A stretch of DNA of 41,467 bases from the NCBI GenBank assembly GCA_900316645.1, contig ONDP01000024.1, positions 1-41,467 on the forward strand. Reading direction: 5' to 3'. Below are positions 1-6,580 of this stretch, in pieces (positions within the stretch are counted from its first letter, which is position 1; every line of letters starts with the position of its first letter). This DNA is from an uncultured Prevotellaceae bacterium. Lineage in GTDB: Bacteria > Bacteroidota > Bacteroidia > Bacteroidales > Bacteroidaceae. The position numbers and the translations under genes were made by a program. The notes beneath the pieces are model-generated. The model was not told the DNA's origin, ran no database searches, and saw nothing but the letters and a program-made list of their open reading frames with translations.

Positions 1-1
1 A

Positions 2-151
2 GAGCAACGATTGTTCTATATCGTGAATTGTGCCACTGGATTTTGGAATGGCGACAAGTTGAAATATTATATGAAGGACGATTTGTTTGGAAAGCGTGGC
101 AACATGCCTAATAACTTTGCAACAATAAAGTTAAATAATATAAATAGGTGA
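2..151 (+). CDS. C-terminal end of an unidentified protein (5' truncated)
   Basis: An open frame runs from the window edge to a TGA at 149-151 and gives 49 residues. The composition is protein-like and rich in Tyr, Asn and Lys, with a motif reading NCATGFWNGDKLKYY. The other frames at this edge are less convincing. I do not recognise the family, and the N-terminus lies outside the window. The next gene starts 38 bases downstream behind its own promoter-like box, so the two need not be co-transcribed. Confidence 0.45.
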   Translation, partial: EQRLFYIVNCATGFWNGDKLKYYMKDDLFGKRGNMPNNFATIKLNNINR

Positions 152-156
152 ATCTG

Positions 157-180
157 TTTAATGATAAAGTTGTACATTTG
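157..180 (+). promoter_or_regulatory. Possible Bacteroidetes promoter for the gene at 190
   Basis: The -7 type box TACATTTG (173-180) matches TAnnTTTG. A TTTA lies 12 bases upstream, but no TTTG is seen at the usual 19-21 bases. The start codon is 9 bases past the box, so a transcript from here would have almost no leader. Confidence 0.4.
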
Positions 181-189
181 TAGACAGAG

Positions 190-1011
190 ATGAAGCATGT
201 AGGTATCACAGTTCTCTTCCTGACTCTATTGCCCATAAGAATGATGGCACAGACGGAAGTTAACGATCGATGGCAATCGGTCGGGAATGCGAGTGCACCT
301 GTTGATGCACCAAAGACAGATTTCAACAGCTATATACTGAGGGACACTTTGCGCTTATATCCAGAGACATTACATCCTCAACTGCCACAACAGGTTACTC
401 CTCAACTCACGAACTTCAACAAACTGGCACGACAAGGTGCAACTGGTTTTAATCTTTGGAAAGGTGCATCCTTAGGTTTTTACGGAATGACCAACCAATT
501 GCCAGGACTGATGAATACTGAGACTGGTATGATGACGTTGTATCAGCATGCAGGACGATGGCATTTTACTGCTTCTGCCGTCGCTAATAAGTATTGGATG
601 CCTTGGCAACATACTCTTTCTACACAATATGGTTTTGGTGGAACGTTGGGCTATGACCTCAACGAGAGCATCTCGCTTCATGCCTTCGGCTACTATTTTG
701 CCAACCAGTTACAAGTGGGGCCTGCCATGAGTCCGTTTGTGAATAGCACAACATACGGGGGGTATGCCGATATCCGTTTCAATAATACGTTCGGAACAAA
801 AATGGGGGTGCGACGCTATGTGAGTCCCTGGACAGGCAAATGGATAACAGAACCAATTATCAATCCTTATATAAAGATAGGTGACTCAAAAATAGAATTA
901 CCTATTGGCGGAATATTAAAAGCACTTGTCTGGGGAGACCGTGACGCCCCTATGCATTTCCAACCTCGCCCACATCCAATAGCTCAACCAGGACAACGAA
1001 TCAGGAGATAG
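190..1011 (+). CDS. Secreted, probably outer-membrane, beta-rich protein of unknown function
   Basis: The 273-residue product begins with a signal peptide (residues 1-20, hydrophobic core then MMAQ). Residues 70-240 alternate polar and aromatic residues in short stretches, with many Tyr, Phe, Trp and Gly, as in transmembrane or periplasmic beta strands. The tail is rich in Pro, His and Arg. I do not recognise a characterised family; similar hypothetical proteins are common in Bacteroidales. It converges on the apgM-like gene with only 5 bases between the stop codons. In Bacteroides thrC often follows that gene, so this locus may mark a point where the thr operon was broken. Gene confidence is high, function unknown. 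Confidence 0.8.
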   Translation: MKHVGITVLFLTLLPIRMMAQTEVNDRWQSVGNASAPVDAPKTDFNSYILRDTLRLYPETLHPQLPQQVTPQLTNFNKLARQGATGFNLWKGASLGFYGMTNQLPGLMNTETGMMTLYQHAGRWHFTASAVANKYWMPWQHTLSTQYGFGGTLGYDLNESISLHAFGYYFANQLQVGPAMSPFVNSTTYGGYADIRFNNTFGTKMGVRRYVSPWTGKWITEPIINPYIKIGDSKIELPIGGILKALVWGDRDAPMHFQPRPHPIAQPGQRIRR

Positions 1012-1016
1012 CCCTT

Positions 1017-2231
1017 CTATCTTACTGCCATCAAGGCTTGCATGAATTCATGGAGTTTCAGCAGACCGTAGGAGCCATTGACGCATGAAACTTCATCATA
1101 CTGCTGCACTTCATCAGGCTCAATGCCACGATGCCATATCAGGAATGGTACGGGCTGACCTACATGGATGCGCATCTCCACAGGTGTCAAATGGTCGGGA
1201 AGTACGGCGATGCAGACATCATCCTGCCAGTCCTTCACCTCATGATAGATAGGGGCAATAAGCCGTTGGTCAAGATACTCGATGGTCTTGAGTTTTAATT
1301 CCAAGTCGCCATCATGACCAGCCTCGTCGCTTGCCTCTACATGAACAAAGACGAAATCGTCTTGTCGGAGTGCATCAATAGCTGCTTGTGCCTTTCCTTC
1401 GTAGTTGGTATCAGCCAATCCTGTGGCACCAGGTACTTTGATGATACGCAGACCTGCGTATTTGCCAATGCCCTGAATCAGATCGACAGCTGAGATAACA
1501 GCGCCGCTCTTGATCTCAGGATATTGTTGCATCAGAGTCTCCATCGACGGGCGGTAGCCTCCGCTCCAAGGCCAGATGCTGTTTGCCTGTCGTTCTCCCT
1601 TGGCAGCCTTTGCGATATTATAAGGATGCTTAGCCAGCAGTTCCTGTGATTTCAAGATAAGGTCGTTGATGAGGTCGGCTGTTTCCTGCGCTTCCGGGAT
1701 GTCAGCCTTCACCAACAGCGGCTTCCACTCCTCATTCGGATGGTCATGGGGTGGGGCACAGGTGATATGTTTGTTGCCGCCTTTGATGACCAGCAGGTGA
1801 CGATACTGAATACCGGTGATGAATTTCACGCGGTCACTGCCTAAGTGTTCGTTGAGATACTCAATGAGTACGCGGGCATCATCAGTCTCTAAGTTGCCAC
1901 CATTATGTGTGATAATCTTTCCATCCTCAATGGTGATGATGTTGCAGCGAATAGCGAAGTCGTCGTCAGCCATCTCGTATCCGATACTGGCAGCCTCCAA
2001 GGGGCCACGCCCTTCATACACCTTATTTAAGTCGTAGCCAAGAATAGCGGTATTTGCAACTTCGCTACCTGGAGGGAACCCTTCAGGTACGGTTACCAAT
2101 CGTCCACAACGCCCTTCCTTGGCCAGTTGGTCCATCATCGGCTTATGGGCATATTGCAACAAGGTCTTCCCGCCTAATCTTTCTACAGGCAGATCTGCCA
2201 TTCCATCGCCTAAAATTATTACTCGTTTCAC
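1017..2231 (-). CDS. apgM-family metalloenzyme, probable alternative homoserine kinase (ThrB2)
   Basis: The 404-residue protein starts with GTG (2229-2231), and its first residues read MKRVIILGDGMAD. It belongs to the alkaline-phosphatase-superfamily group annotated as cofactor-independent phosphoglycerate mutase (archaeal ApgM type). Visible metal-site motifs are GDGMAD at the N-terminus, the nucleophile-region PPGSEVANTA near residue 55, HVEASDEAGHDGD near 297 and LPDHLTP near 347. It lies 79 bases downstream of thrA on the same strand. A subgroup linked to threonine genes in this way is defined in TIGRFAM as 'proposed homoserine kinase'. No classical GHMP-type ThrB is seen nearby. From family and context I infer that it phosphorylates homoserine made by ThrA, in the cytoplasm. 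Phosphoglycerate mutase is the main alternative. Confidence 0.85.
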   Translation of the reverse strand: MKRVIILGDGMADLPVERLGGKTLLQYAHKPMMDQLAKEGRCGRLVTVPEGFPPGSEVANTAILGYDLNKVYEGRGPLEAASIGYEMADDDFAIRCNIITIEDGKIITHNGGNLETDDARVLIEYLNEHLGSDRVKFITGIQYRHLLVIKGGNKHITCAPPHDHPNEEWKPLLVKADIPEAQETADLINDLILKSQELLAKHPYNIAKAAKGERQANSIWPWSGGYRPSMETLMQQYPEIKSGAVISAVDLIQGIGKYAGLRIIKVPGATGLADTNYEGKAQAAIDALRQDDFVFVHVEASDEAGHDGDLELKLKTIEYLDQRLIAPIYHEVKDWQDDVCIAVLPDHLTPVEMRIHVGQPVPFLIWHRGIEPDEVQQYDEVSCVNGSYGLLKLHEFMQALMAVR

Positions 2232-2263
2232 TTCGTAATGATTTTACAATTTAATAATTATAA

Positions 2264-2302
2264 AATGTAAAAATGTAAATTAAATTATATCATTTTTACA
2301 TT
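2264..2302 (-). repeat. 12-bp inverted repeat in the thrA-thrB2 intergenic region
   Basis: AATGTAAAAATG (2264-2275) is followed by its exact complement CATTTTTACATT (2291-2302) with a 15-base spacer. The pair lies between the thrA stop and the start of the apgM-like gene, so it would form a hairpin in the operon mRNA. The same 12-mer pair recurs upstream of thrA. Confidence 0.75.
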
Positions 2303-2329
2303 GTCAATCGCTAAATATTAGCGATTGAC
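2303..2329 (-). promoter_or_regulatory. Perfect 12-bp hairpin spanning the thrA stop codon
   Basis: Positions 2303-2314 (GTCAATCGCTAA) are an exact reverse complement of 2318-2329, with a 3-base loop. The thrA stop TAG (2313-2311) falls inside the stem. No T-run follows on the minus strand, so this looks more like an mRNA-stabilising or polarity element than a classic terminator. Confidence 0.7.
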
Positions 2330-4752
2330 ATGATGTTTGCAAACACACCGGCAGCAGTGACGGCAGCACCGGCACCATATCCTTGAATCAGCATCGGGTA
2401 CTCCTTGTAGCGTTCAGTGGTGAGCAATACGATGTTGTTAGAGCCTTCCAGTCCATAGAAAGGATGACCATAAGGAACTTCCTTTAAGGCAACATTCGTC
2501 TTGCCATTCTCCATCGTAGCAACGAAACGCCAGCGTTTGTTCTCTGCTTCCAGTTTCTGACGACGTGCCTCGAAATCAGCATCCAGTTCAGGCAAACGCT
2601 TCCAGAAGTCGTCCAGACTTCCTTCGAAGTAGTCGTTGGGCACGAAGAGATGCTTCTCTACGTCGTCCTGTTCTACCTTATAACCAGCTTCACGCGTCAG
2701 AATAACCAACTTACGGATAACATCGGTTCCGCTGAGGTCGATACGTGGATCAGGCTCTGAGTAGCGCTGTTCCTTGGCGCGACGAACGGTTTCCGAGAAG
2801 GGTACGTCAGCAGCTATCTCGTTGAAGATGAAGTTCAGCGTTCCCGAAAGGATGGCCTCAATCTTCAGAATCTTATCACCCGAGTTGCACAGGTCGTTGA
2901 TGGTGCCGATGATAGGCAGACCAGCGCCTACGTTTGTCTCATAGCGGAACCATACACCACGGTCGCGAGCAGTCTGCTTCAGTTTCAGGTAACTCTCGTA
3001 GTCGCTCGAAGCAGCTATCTTGTTGGCTGCTACCACGCTGATATTATGTTCCAGGAATGTCTGGTAGAGTTGTGCTATCTGCTTGCTGGCGGTACAATCG
3101 ACGAATACCGAATTGAAGATGTTCATCTTCACAATCTCGTCACGCATGTGTTCCGTATTGGCAGCAAAACCGACACGCAGAATTTTCTCGTAGTTATCCA
3201 AGTCGATGCCGTCGCGGTCCAGCACGAAATTGTCAACATCCGATATGCCGACAACATTCAGTTTCAGGCGGCGCGACTGCATCAGGAACTGCTGCTGGGT
3301 GCGAATCTGTTCGAGCAACATACCGCCCACCGTACCGATTCCACAGATGAAGATGTTGAGCACCTTGTATTCTGAAAGGAAGAACGAGTCGTGCAATACG
3401 TTCAGCGACTTCCGGAGGAACTTGCCGTCAACGACGAAGGAGATGTTGGTCTCCGAGGCACCTTGGGCACAGGCTATCACACTGATACCTGAGCGTCCCA
3501 GTGTGCCAAACAGTTTACCTGCGATACCAGGTGTCTGCTTCATGTTCTCACCCACAATGGCGATGGTAGCCAGGCCGCTCTCCACCTGCATGGGGAACAT
3601 AGCGCCCGTTTCAATCTCCTTGGCAAACTCAGCGTTCAGCGCCTCTGCAGCAGCTGCTGCATCCTCGTCACGCACACCGATAGAGGTTGAGTTCTCTGAC
3701 GAAGCCTGCGACACCATGAATACGCTGATGCCTTTATTGGCCAATGTGGTGAAGATACGTCGGTTCACACCGATGACACCCACCATCGACAGTCCCGTCA
3801 CCGTAATCAGTGTCGTGCCTTTGATGCTTGATATACCCTTGATGGGTTTCTGGTCATTGTCAATTTTCGCTTTAATCAGTGTTCCCGGGTGTTCGGGGTT
3901 GAAGGTGTTCTTCACCCTGATGGGGATATTCTTAACGCATACCGGATAGATGGTAGGCGGATAGATGACCTTCGCACCGAAATTACACAGCTCCATCGCC
4001 TCGATATACGACAGCTCGTTGATGGTATAGGCTGTCTTGATTACCTTTGGGTCGGCTGTCATGAAACCGTCAACGTCAGTCCATATCTCCAGCACCTCAG
4101 CGTTCAGCACGGCAGCGATGATGGATGCGGTATAGTCAGAGCCGCCTCGTCCGAGATTGGTTGTCTCGTGCGAATCCCTGTCTCTGGCAATAAATCCAGG
4201 CACCACATAGATGGTCTTGTCGTTTAAATCTTTGAAATTCTCCTTCACGAGTTCTGTCGTCAGGTCGGCGTCAATCACGTGCTTGCCCTGTTTCTTCTGC
4301 GTACGGATGAAGTCGCGGCTATTCATACGAACACCGTTCTTCACCATAGCTGCCACGATGTGCGAGCTCAATCGCTCACCATAGCTCACGATAGCATCCT
4401 CTGTCTTCTTCGACAGGTCGTGAATGAGGAACACACCGAAATAGATGCTCTTCAACTGTTCGAAGAGCTGATCGATGTTATTGAATAAGTCAATGCGCTT
4501 TTTCTCATCTTGGATGATGGCCTCAATCATCTGGTGGTGGCGTGTCACCATCGCGTCGAATTCCTCACGATAGTGTTCATCGCCCTGCTTGGCCATCTTC
4601 GATGTGGCAATCAGTTTGTCGGTGATACCGTCAAGTGCACTTACTACTACTACGACAGGTTGCGTCCGAGCCTCTGTCTCCACAATTTTCTTCAAGCTTA
4701 AAATGCTTTTTACGGAACCTACGGACGTTCCGCCGAATTTCATTACTTTCAT
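2311..4752 (-). CDS. thrA: Bifunctional aspartokinase / homoserine dehydrogenase
   Basis: The 813-residue fusion catalyses ATP-dependent phosphorylation of aspartate and NAD(P)H-dependent reduction of aspartate semialdehyde to homoserine, the first and third steps of threonine/methionine synthesis. The N-terminal kinase shows KFGGTSVGS at the start and GRGGSDYTA near residue 215. Two ACT-like regulatory segments fill about 310-450. The dehydrogenase half begins near 465 with the nucleotide-binding GIGTVGG. I chose the ATG at 4752 because MKVMKFGGTSVG is the normal N-terminus; upstream codons in frame extend another 14 residues without family support. Length matches Bacteroidales ThrA. The probable homoserine kinase follows on the same strand. 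Feedback control by threonine through the ACT domains is usual for the family. Confidence 0.97.
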   Translation of the reverse strand: MKVMKFGGTSVGSVKSILSLKKIVETEARTQPVVVVVSALDGITDKLIATSKMAKQGDEHYREEFDAMVTRHHQMIEAIIQDEKKRIDLFNNIDQLFEQLKSIYFGVFLIHDLSKKTEDAIVSYGERLSSHIVAAMVKNGVRMNSRDFIRTQKKQGKHVIDADLTTELVKENFKDLNDKTIYVVPGFIARDRDSHETTNLGRGGSDYTASIIAAVLNAEVLEIWTDVDGFMTADPKVIKTAYTINELSYIEAMELCNFGAKVIYPPTIYPVCVKNIPIRVKNTFNPEHPGTLIKAKIDNDQKPIKGISSIKGTTLITVTGLSMVGVIGVNRRIFTTLANKGISVFMVSQASSENSTSIGVRDEDAAAAAEALNAEFAKEIETGAMFPMQVESGLATIAIVGENMKQTPGIAGKLFGTLGRSGISVIACAQGASETNISFVVDGKFLRKSLNVLHDSFFLSEYKVLNIFICGIGTVGGMLLEQIRTQQQFLMQSRRLKLNVVGISDVDNFVLDRDGIDLDNYEKILRVGFAANTEHMRDEIVKMNIFNSVFVDCTASKQIAQLYQTFLEHNISVVAANKIAASSDYESYLKLKQTARDRGVWFRYETNVGAGLPIIGTINDLCNSGDKILKIEAILSGTLNFIFNEIAADVPFSETVRRAKEQRYSEPDPRIDLSGTDVIRKLVILTREAGYKVEQDDVEKHLFVPNDYFEGSLDDFWKRLPELDADFEARRQKLEAENKRWRFVATMENGKTNVALKEVPYGHPFYGLEGSNNIVLLTTERYKEYPMLIQGYGAGAAVTAAGVFANIMSIANI

Positions 4753-4773
4753 ATTCCTATGCAATTTATCTTG

Positions 4774-4799
4774 CCTGATGGTACCCTTTAACAATCAGG
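4774..4799 (-). promoter_or_regulatory. Small hairpin in the thrA leader
   Basis: ATCAGG/CCTGAT arms of 6 bp (4794-4799 and 4774-4779) lie in the roughly 60-base untranslated leader predicted from the promoter box at 4819-4826. No Thr- or Ile-rich leader peptide and no T-run were seen, so a classical thr attenuator is not supported. Confidence 0.35.
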
Positions 4800-4818
4800 G
4801 ATTGCTCCATTGGCGCTG

Positions 4819-4850
4819 CAAAGGTAATGAAAAATGTAAAAATGCCGAAA
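4819..4850 (-). promoter_or_regulatory. Probable promoter of thrA
   Basis: Read on the minus strand, TACCTTTG (4826-4819) matches the -7 consensus. TTTC (4850-4847) lies 20 bases upstream at the -33 position. The predicted start is near 4813. The upstream edge nearly abuts the terminator of the acyl-CoA synthetase operon. Confidence 0.6.
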
Positions 4851-4893
4851 TTATAAAAAGTAAAAATGCAGCCCGAAGCCGCATTTTTACATT
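4833..4893. repeat. Second inverted pair of the AATGTAAAAATG 12-mer, upstream of thrA
   Basis: AATGTAAAAATG (4833-4844) and CATTTTTACATT (4882-4893) repeat exactly the pair seen at 2264-2302 on the other side of thrA. The right copy overlaps the terminator stem, so the arms could pair in two mutually exclusive ways. Confidence 0.65.
4860..4890 (-). terminator. Strong terminator after the acyl-CoA synthetase operon, probably bidirectional
   Basis: Arms GTAAAAATGC (4860-4869) and GCATTTTTAC (4881-4890) pair over 10 bp, with a short GC-rich top that on the minus strand presents a TTCG loop. On the minus strand the stem is followed by TTTTT (4859-4855), about 24 bases after the stop of the synthetase gene. 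On the plus strand a T-run also follows. Confidence 0.8.
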
Positions 4894-4913
4894 TTTTAAT
4901 TTTTACTTTTTGT

Positions 4914-6575
4914 TTATTGATAAAGGAATCTCTTGATGCTTCGTTTCGGCGTCTTGGCAAATTCCTCTGTGCGGATTTCTATTTCCGCTATTTTCTCGTA
5001 GGCAGGCAGTTGTTCGTTCAACTGCTGGCGGTTCTGTTCCATGATGGCTTTGATATCGCTTTCGTTGAGGTTCAGATTCTTGGCCTCGTCGTAGTCAGGG
5101 AACACCAGTCCCACCAGTTTTGTGTCGCGCTGCACTACCACGCTCTCCACCACCATCGTCATCGAGTTCAGCTTGTCCTCAATCTCCTCGGGGTAGATGT
5201 TCTGTCCGTTAGGTCCCAACAGCATGTTCTTCGAACGTCCGTTGATATATACGTTGCCGTCATAGTCCATAGTGCCCAAGTCGCCCGTATGGTACCAACC
5301 CTCGTCGTCCAGCGTTTCGCGTGTAGCTTCCTCGTTCTTGTAATAGCCCAGCATCACGTTCAGTCCGCGAGCCAGTATCTCGCCAGGCACGTGGGCAGGG
5401 TCTTCCGAATTGATTTTCACCTCCATGTGATAGGCAGCCTGTCCACACGAACCCTGAGCAAAAGTCTTCCAGTCGCGATAGCAGATGATTGGGGCGCACT
5501 CCGTAGCGCCGTAGCCCACCGTATAAGGGAATTCTATCTTCTTCAGGAAAGACTCCACTTCCTGGTTGAAGGCAGCACCACCTATAATCACCTCGTACAG
5601 ATGTCCGCCGAAGGCCTTCACCACTTCCTTGCATATCATCTGGCGCACTTTCTTCGAAATGACAGGCATGTTGAACAGCAGTTTCATGCGGTTGCTCTGC
5701 AGTTTGGGGAACACTTTCTTGCGGATAATCTTCTCAATCACCAGTGGAACGGCAATGATTATCTTCGGTTTGATTTCCGCAAAGGCCTGTGCGATGATGG
5801 CAGGCGAGGGGATGCGGTTCAGGTAATATACATGACAGCCGTGCAGGAATTCGAAGATGAACTCAAATGCCATACCATACATGTGAGCCATAGGCAGAAT
5901 ACTGATGATGCGGTCGCCTTTGTCAATGGTTTCACCCAGCACGTGCTCGGCAAAGTCGTAGTTCGACCACAGGGCGCGGTAGGGCACCATCACACCCTTC
6001 GAGAATCCCGTCGTACCACTAGTATAGTTAATCATAGCCAGTTCCTCGCCGTTCTCTTCTATATAATAATGTACGTGTTCCTTACGAAAGAATTTAGGGA
6101 ATTTCTTACCGTATAATTCGTTCAGGTGTTCGCGTGCAAACGTCAGCTTGTCCGTTCTCGATACCATCAGCGAGTAATCAGGGTTGTTGATGATACCCTC
6201 CAGGTTGGGCATCTGTTCCGGGTCAATCTGTGTGGCCACATGGTCGCCCACAAAGAGCAGCTTTGCGTCCGAGTGGTTCACGATATTGTGAATCTGGTCG
6301 GCCATGAATTCGTGCAGGATAGGTACAGCCACAGCACCATAGGTGAGTGTTGCCAGAAAAGCCACTGCCCACTGGCTGCTATTGCGTCCACAGAGGGCTA
6401 TCTTATCTCCCTTCACTACCCCGCAGTTCTCAAATAGAATGTGCAGTTTCTCAATTTTACGGGCTACGTCGTGAAATTGCAGCGTAGCTCCCTTATAGTC
6501 AGTCAGCGCATCAAGGTCCCAGTGGTCGATGACGCTCTGCTGTATGGCCTGGTTAAAACTTGGTATGTTCTCCAT
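4914..6575 (-). CDS. AMP-dependent acyl-CoA/acyl-ACP synthetase (second of a tandem pair)
   Basis: The 553-residue cytoplasmic adenylate-forming enzyme would activate a carboxylic acid, probably a fatty acid, with ATP and transfer it to CoA or ACP. The P-loop motif YTSGTTGFSKGV sits at about 184-195. The adenylation motif YHTGDLG and the hinge region with GRSKNMLLGPNGQN are near 427-455. The C-terminal lysine region reads KTPKRSIKRF. It is close to the whole length of its upstream neighbour, including the start (MENIPSF versus MNDIPSF), so the two are paralogues from a tandem duplication. Five bases separate them, and AGGAG lies just before this ATG. The exact acyl substrate cannot be read from sequence. 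Confidence 0.9.
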   Translation of the reverse strand: MENIPSFNQAIQQSVIDHWDLDALTDYKGATLQFHDVARKIEKLHILFENCGVVKGDKIALCGRNSSQWAVAFLATLTYGAVAVPILHEFMADQIHNIVNHSDAKLLFVGDHVATQIDPEQMPNLEGIINNPDYSLMVSRTDKLTFAREHLNELYGKKFPKFFRKEHVHYYIEENGEELAMINYTSGTTGFSKGVMVPYRALWSNYDFAEHVLGETIDKGDRIISILPMAHMYGMAFEFIFEFLHGCHVYYLNRIPSPAIIAQAFAEIKPKIIIAVPLVIEKIIRKKVFPKLQSNRMKLLFNMPVISKKVRQMICKEVVKAFGGHLYEVIIGGAAFNQEVESFLKKIEFPYTVGYGATECAPIICYRDWKTFAQGSCGQAAYHMEVKINSEDPAHVPGEILARGLNVMLGYYKNEEATRETLDDEGWYHTGDLGTMDYDGNVYINGRSKNMLLGPNGQNIYPEEIEDKLNSMTMVVESVVVQRDTKLVGLVFPDYDEAKNLNLNESDIKAIMEQNRQQLNEQLPAYEKIAEIEIRTEEFAKTPKRSIKRFLYQ

Positions 6576-6580
6576 ATCTC

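Noticed and set aside
4753-4813. Threonine attenuator leader before thrA
   Set aside because: The leader is only about 60 bases, with no Thr/Ile-rich peptide and no terminator hairpin with a T-run; only a weak 6-bp stem is present.
4866-6116. Long open frame (416 codons) antisense to the acyl-CoA synthetase gene
   Set aside because: The opposite strand encodes a complete enzyme with all motifs. The antisense product is rich in His, Val and Leu, as expected from reversed codon bias, and has no domain-like pattern. Similar shadows at 6920-7480, 30789-31520 and 33694-34266 were dropped for the same reason.
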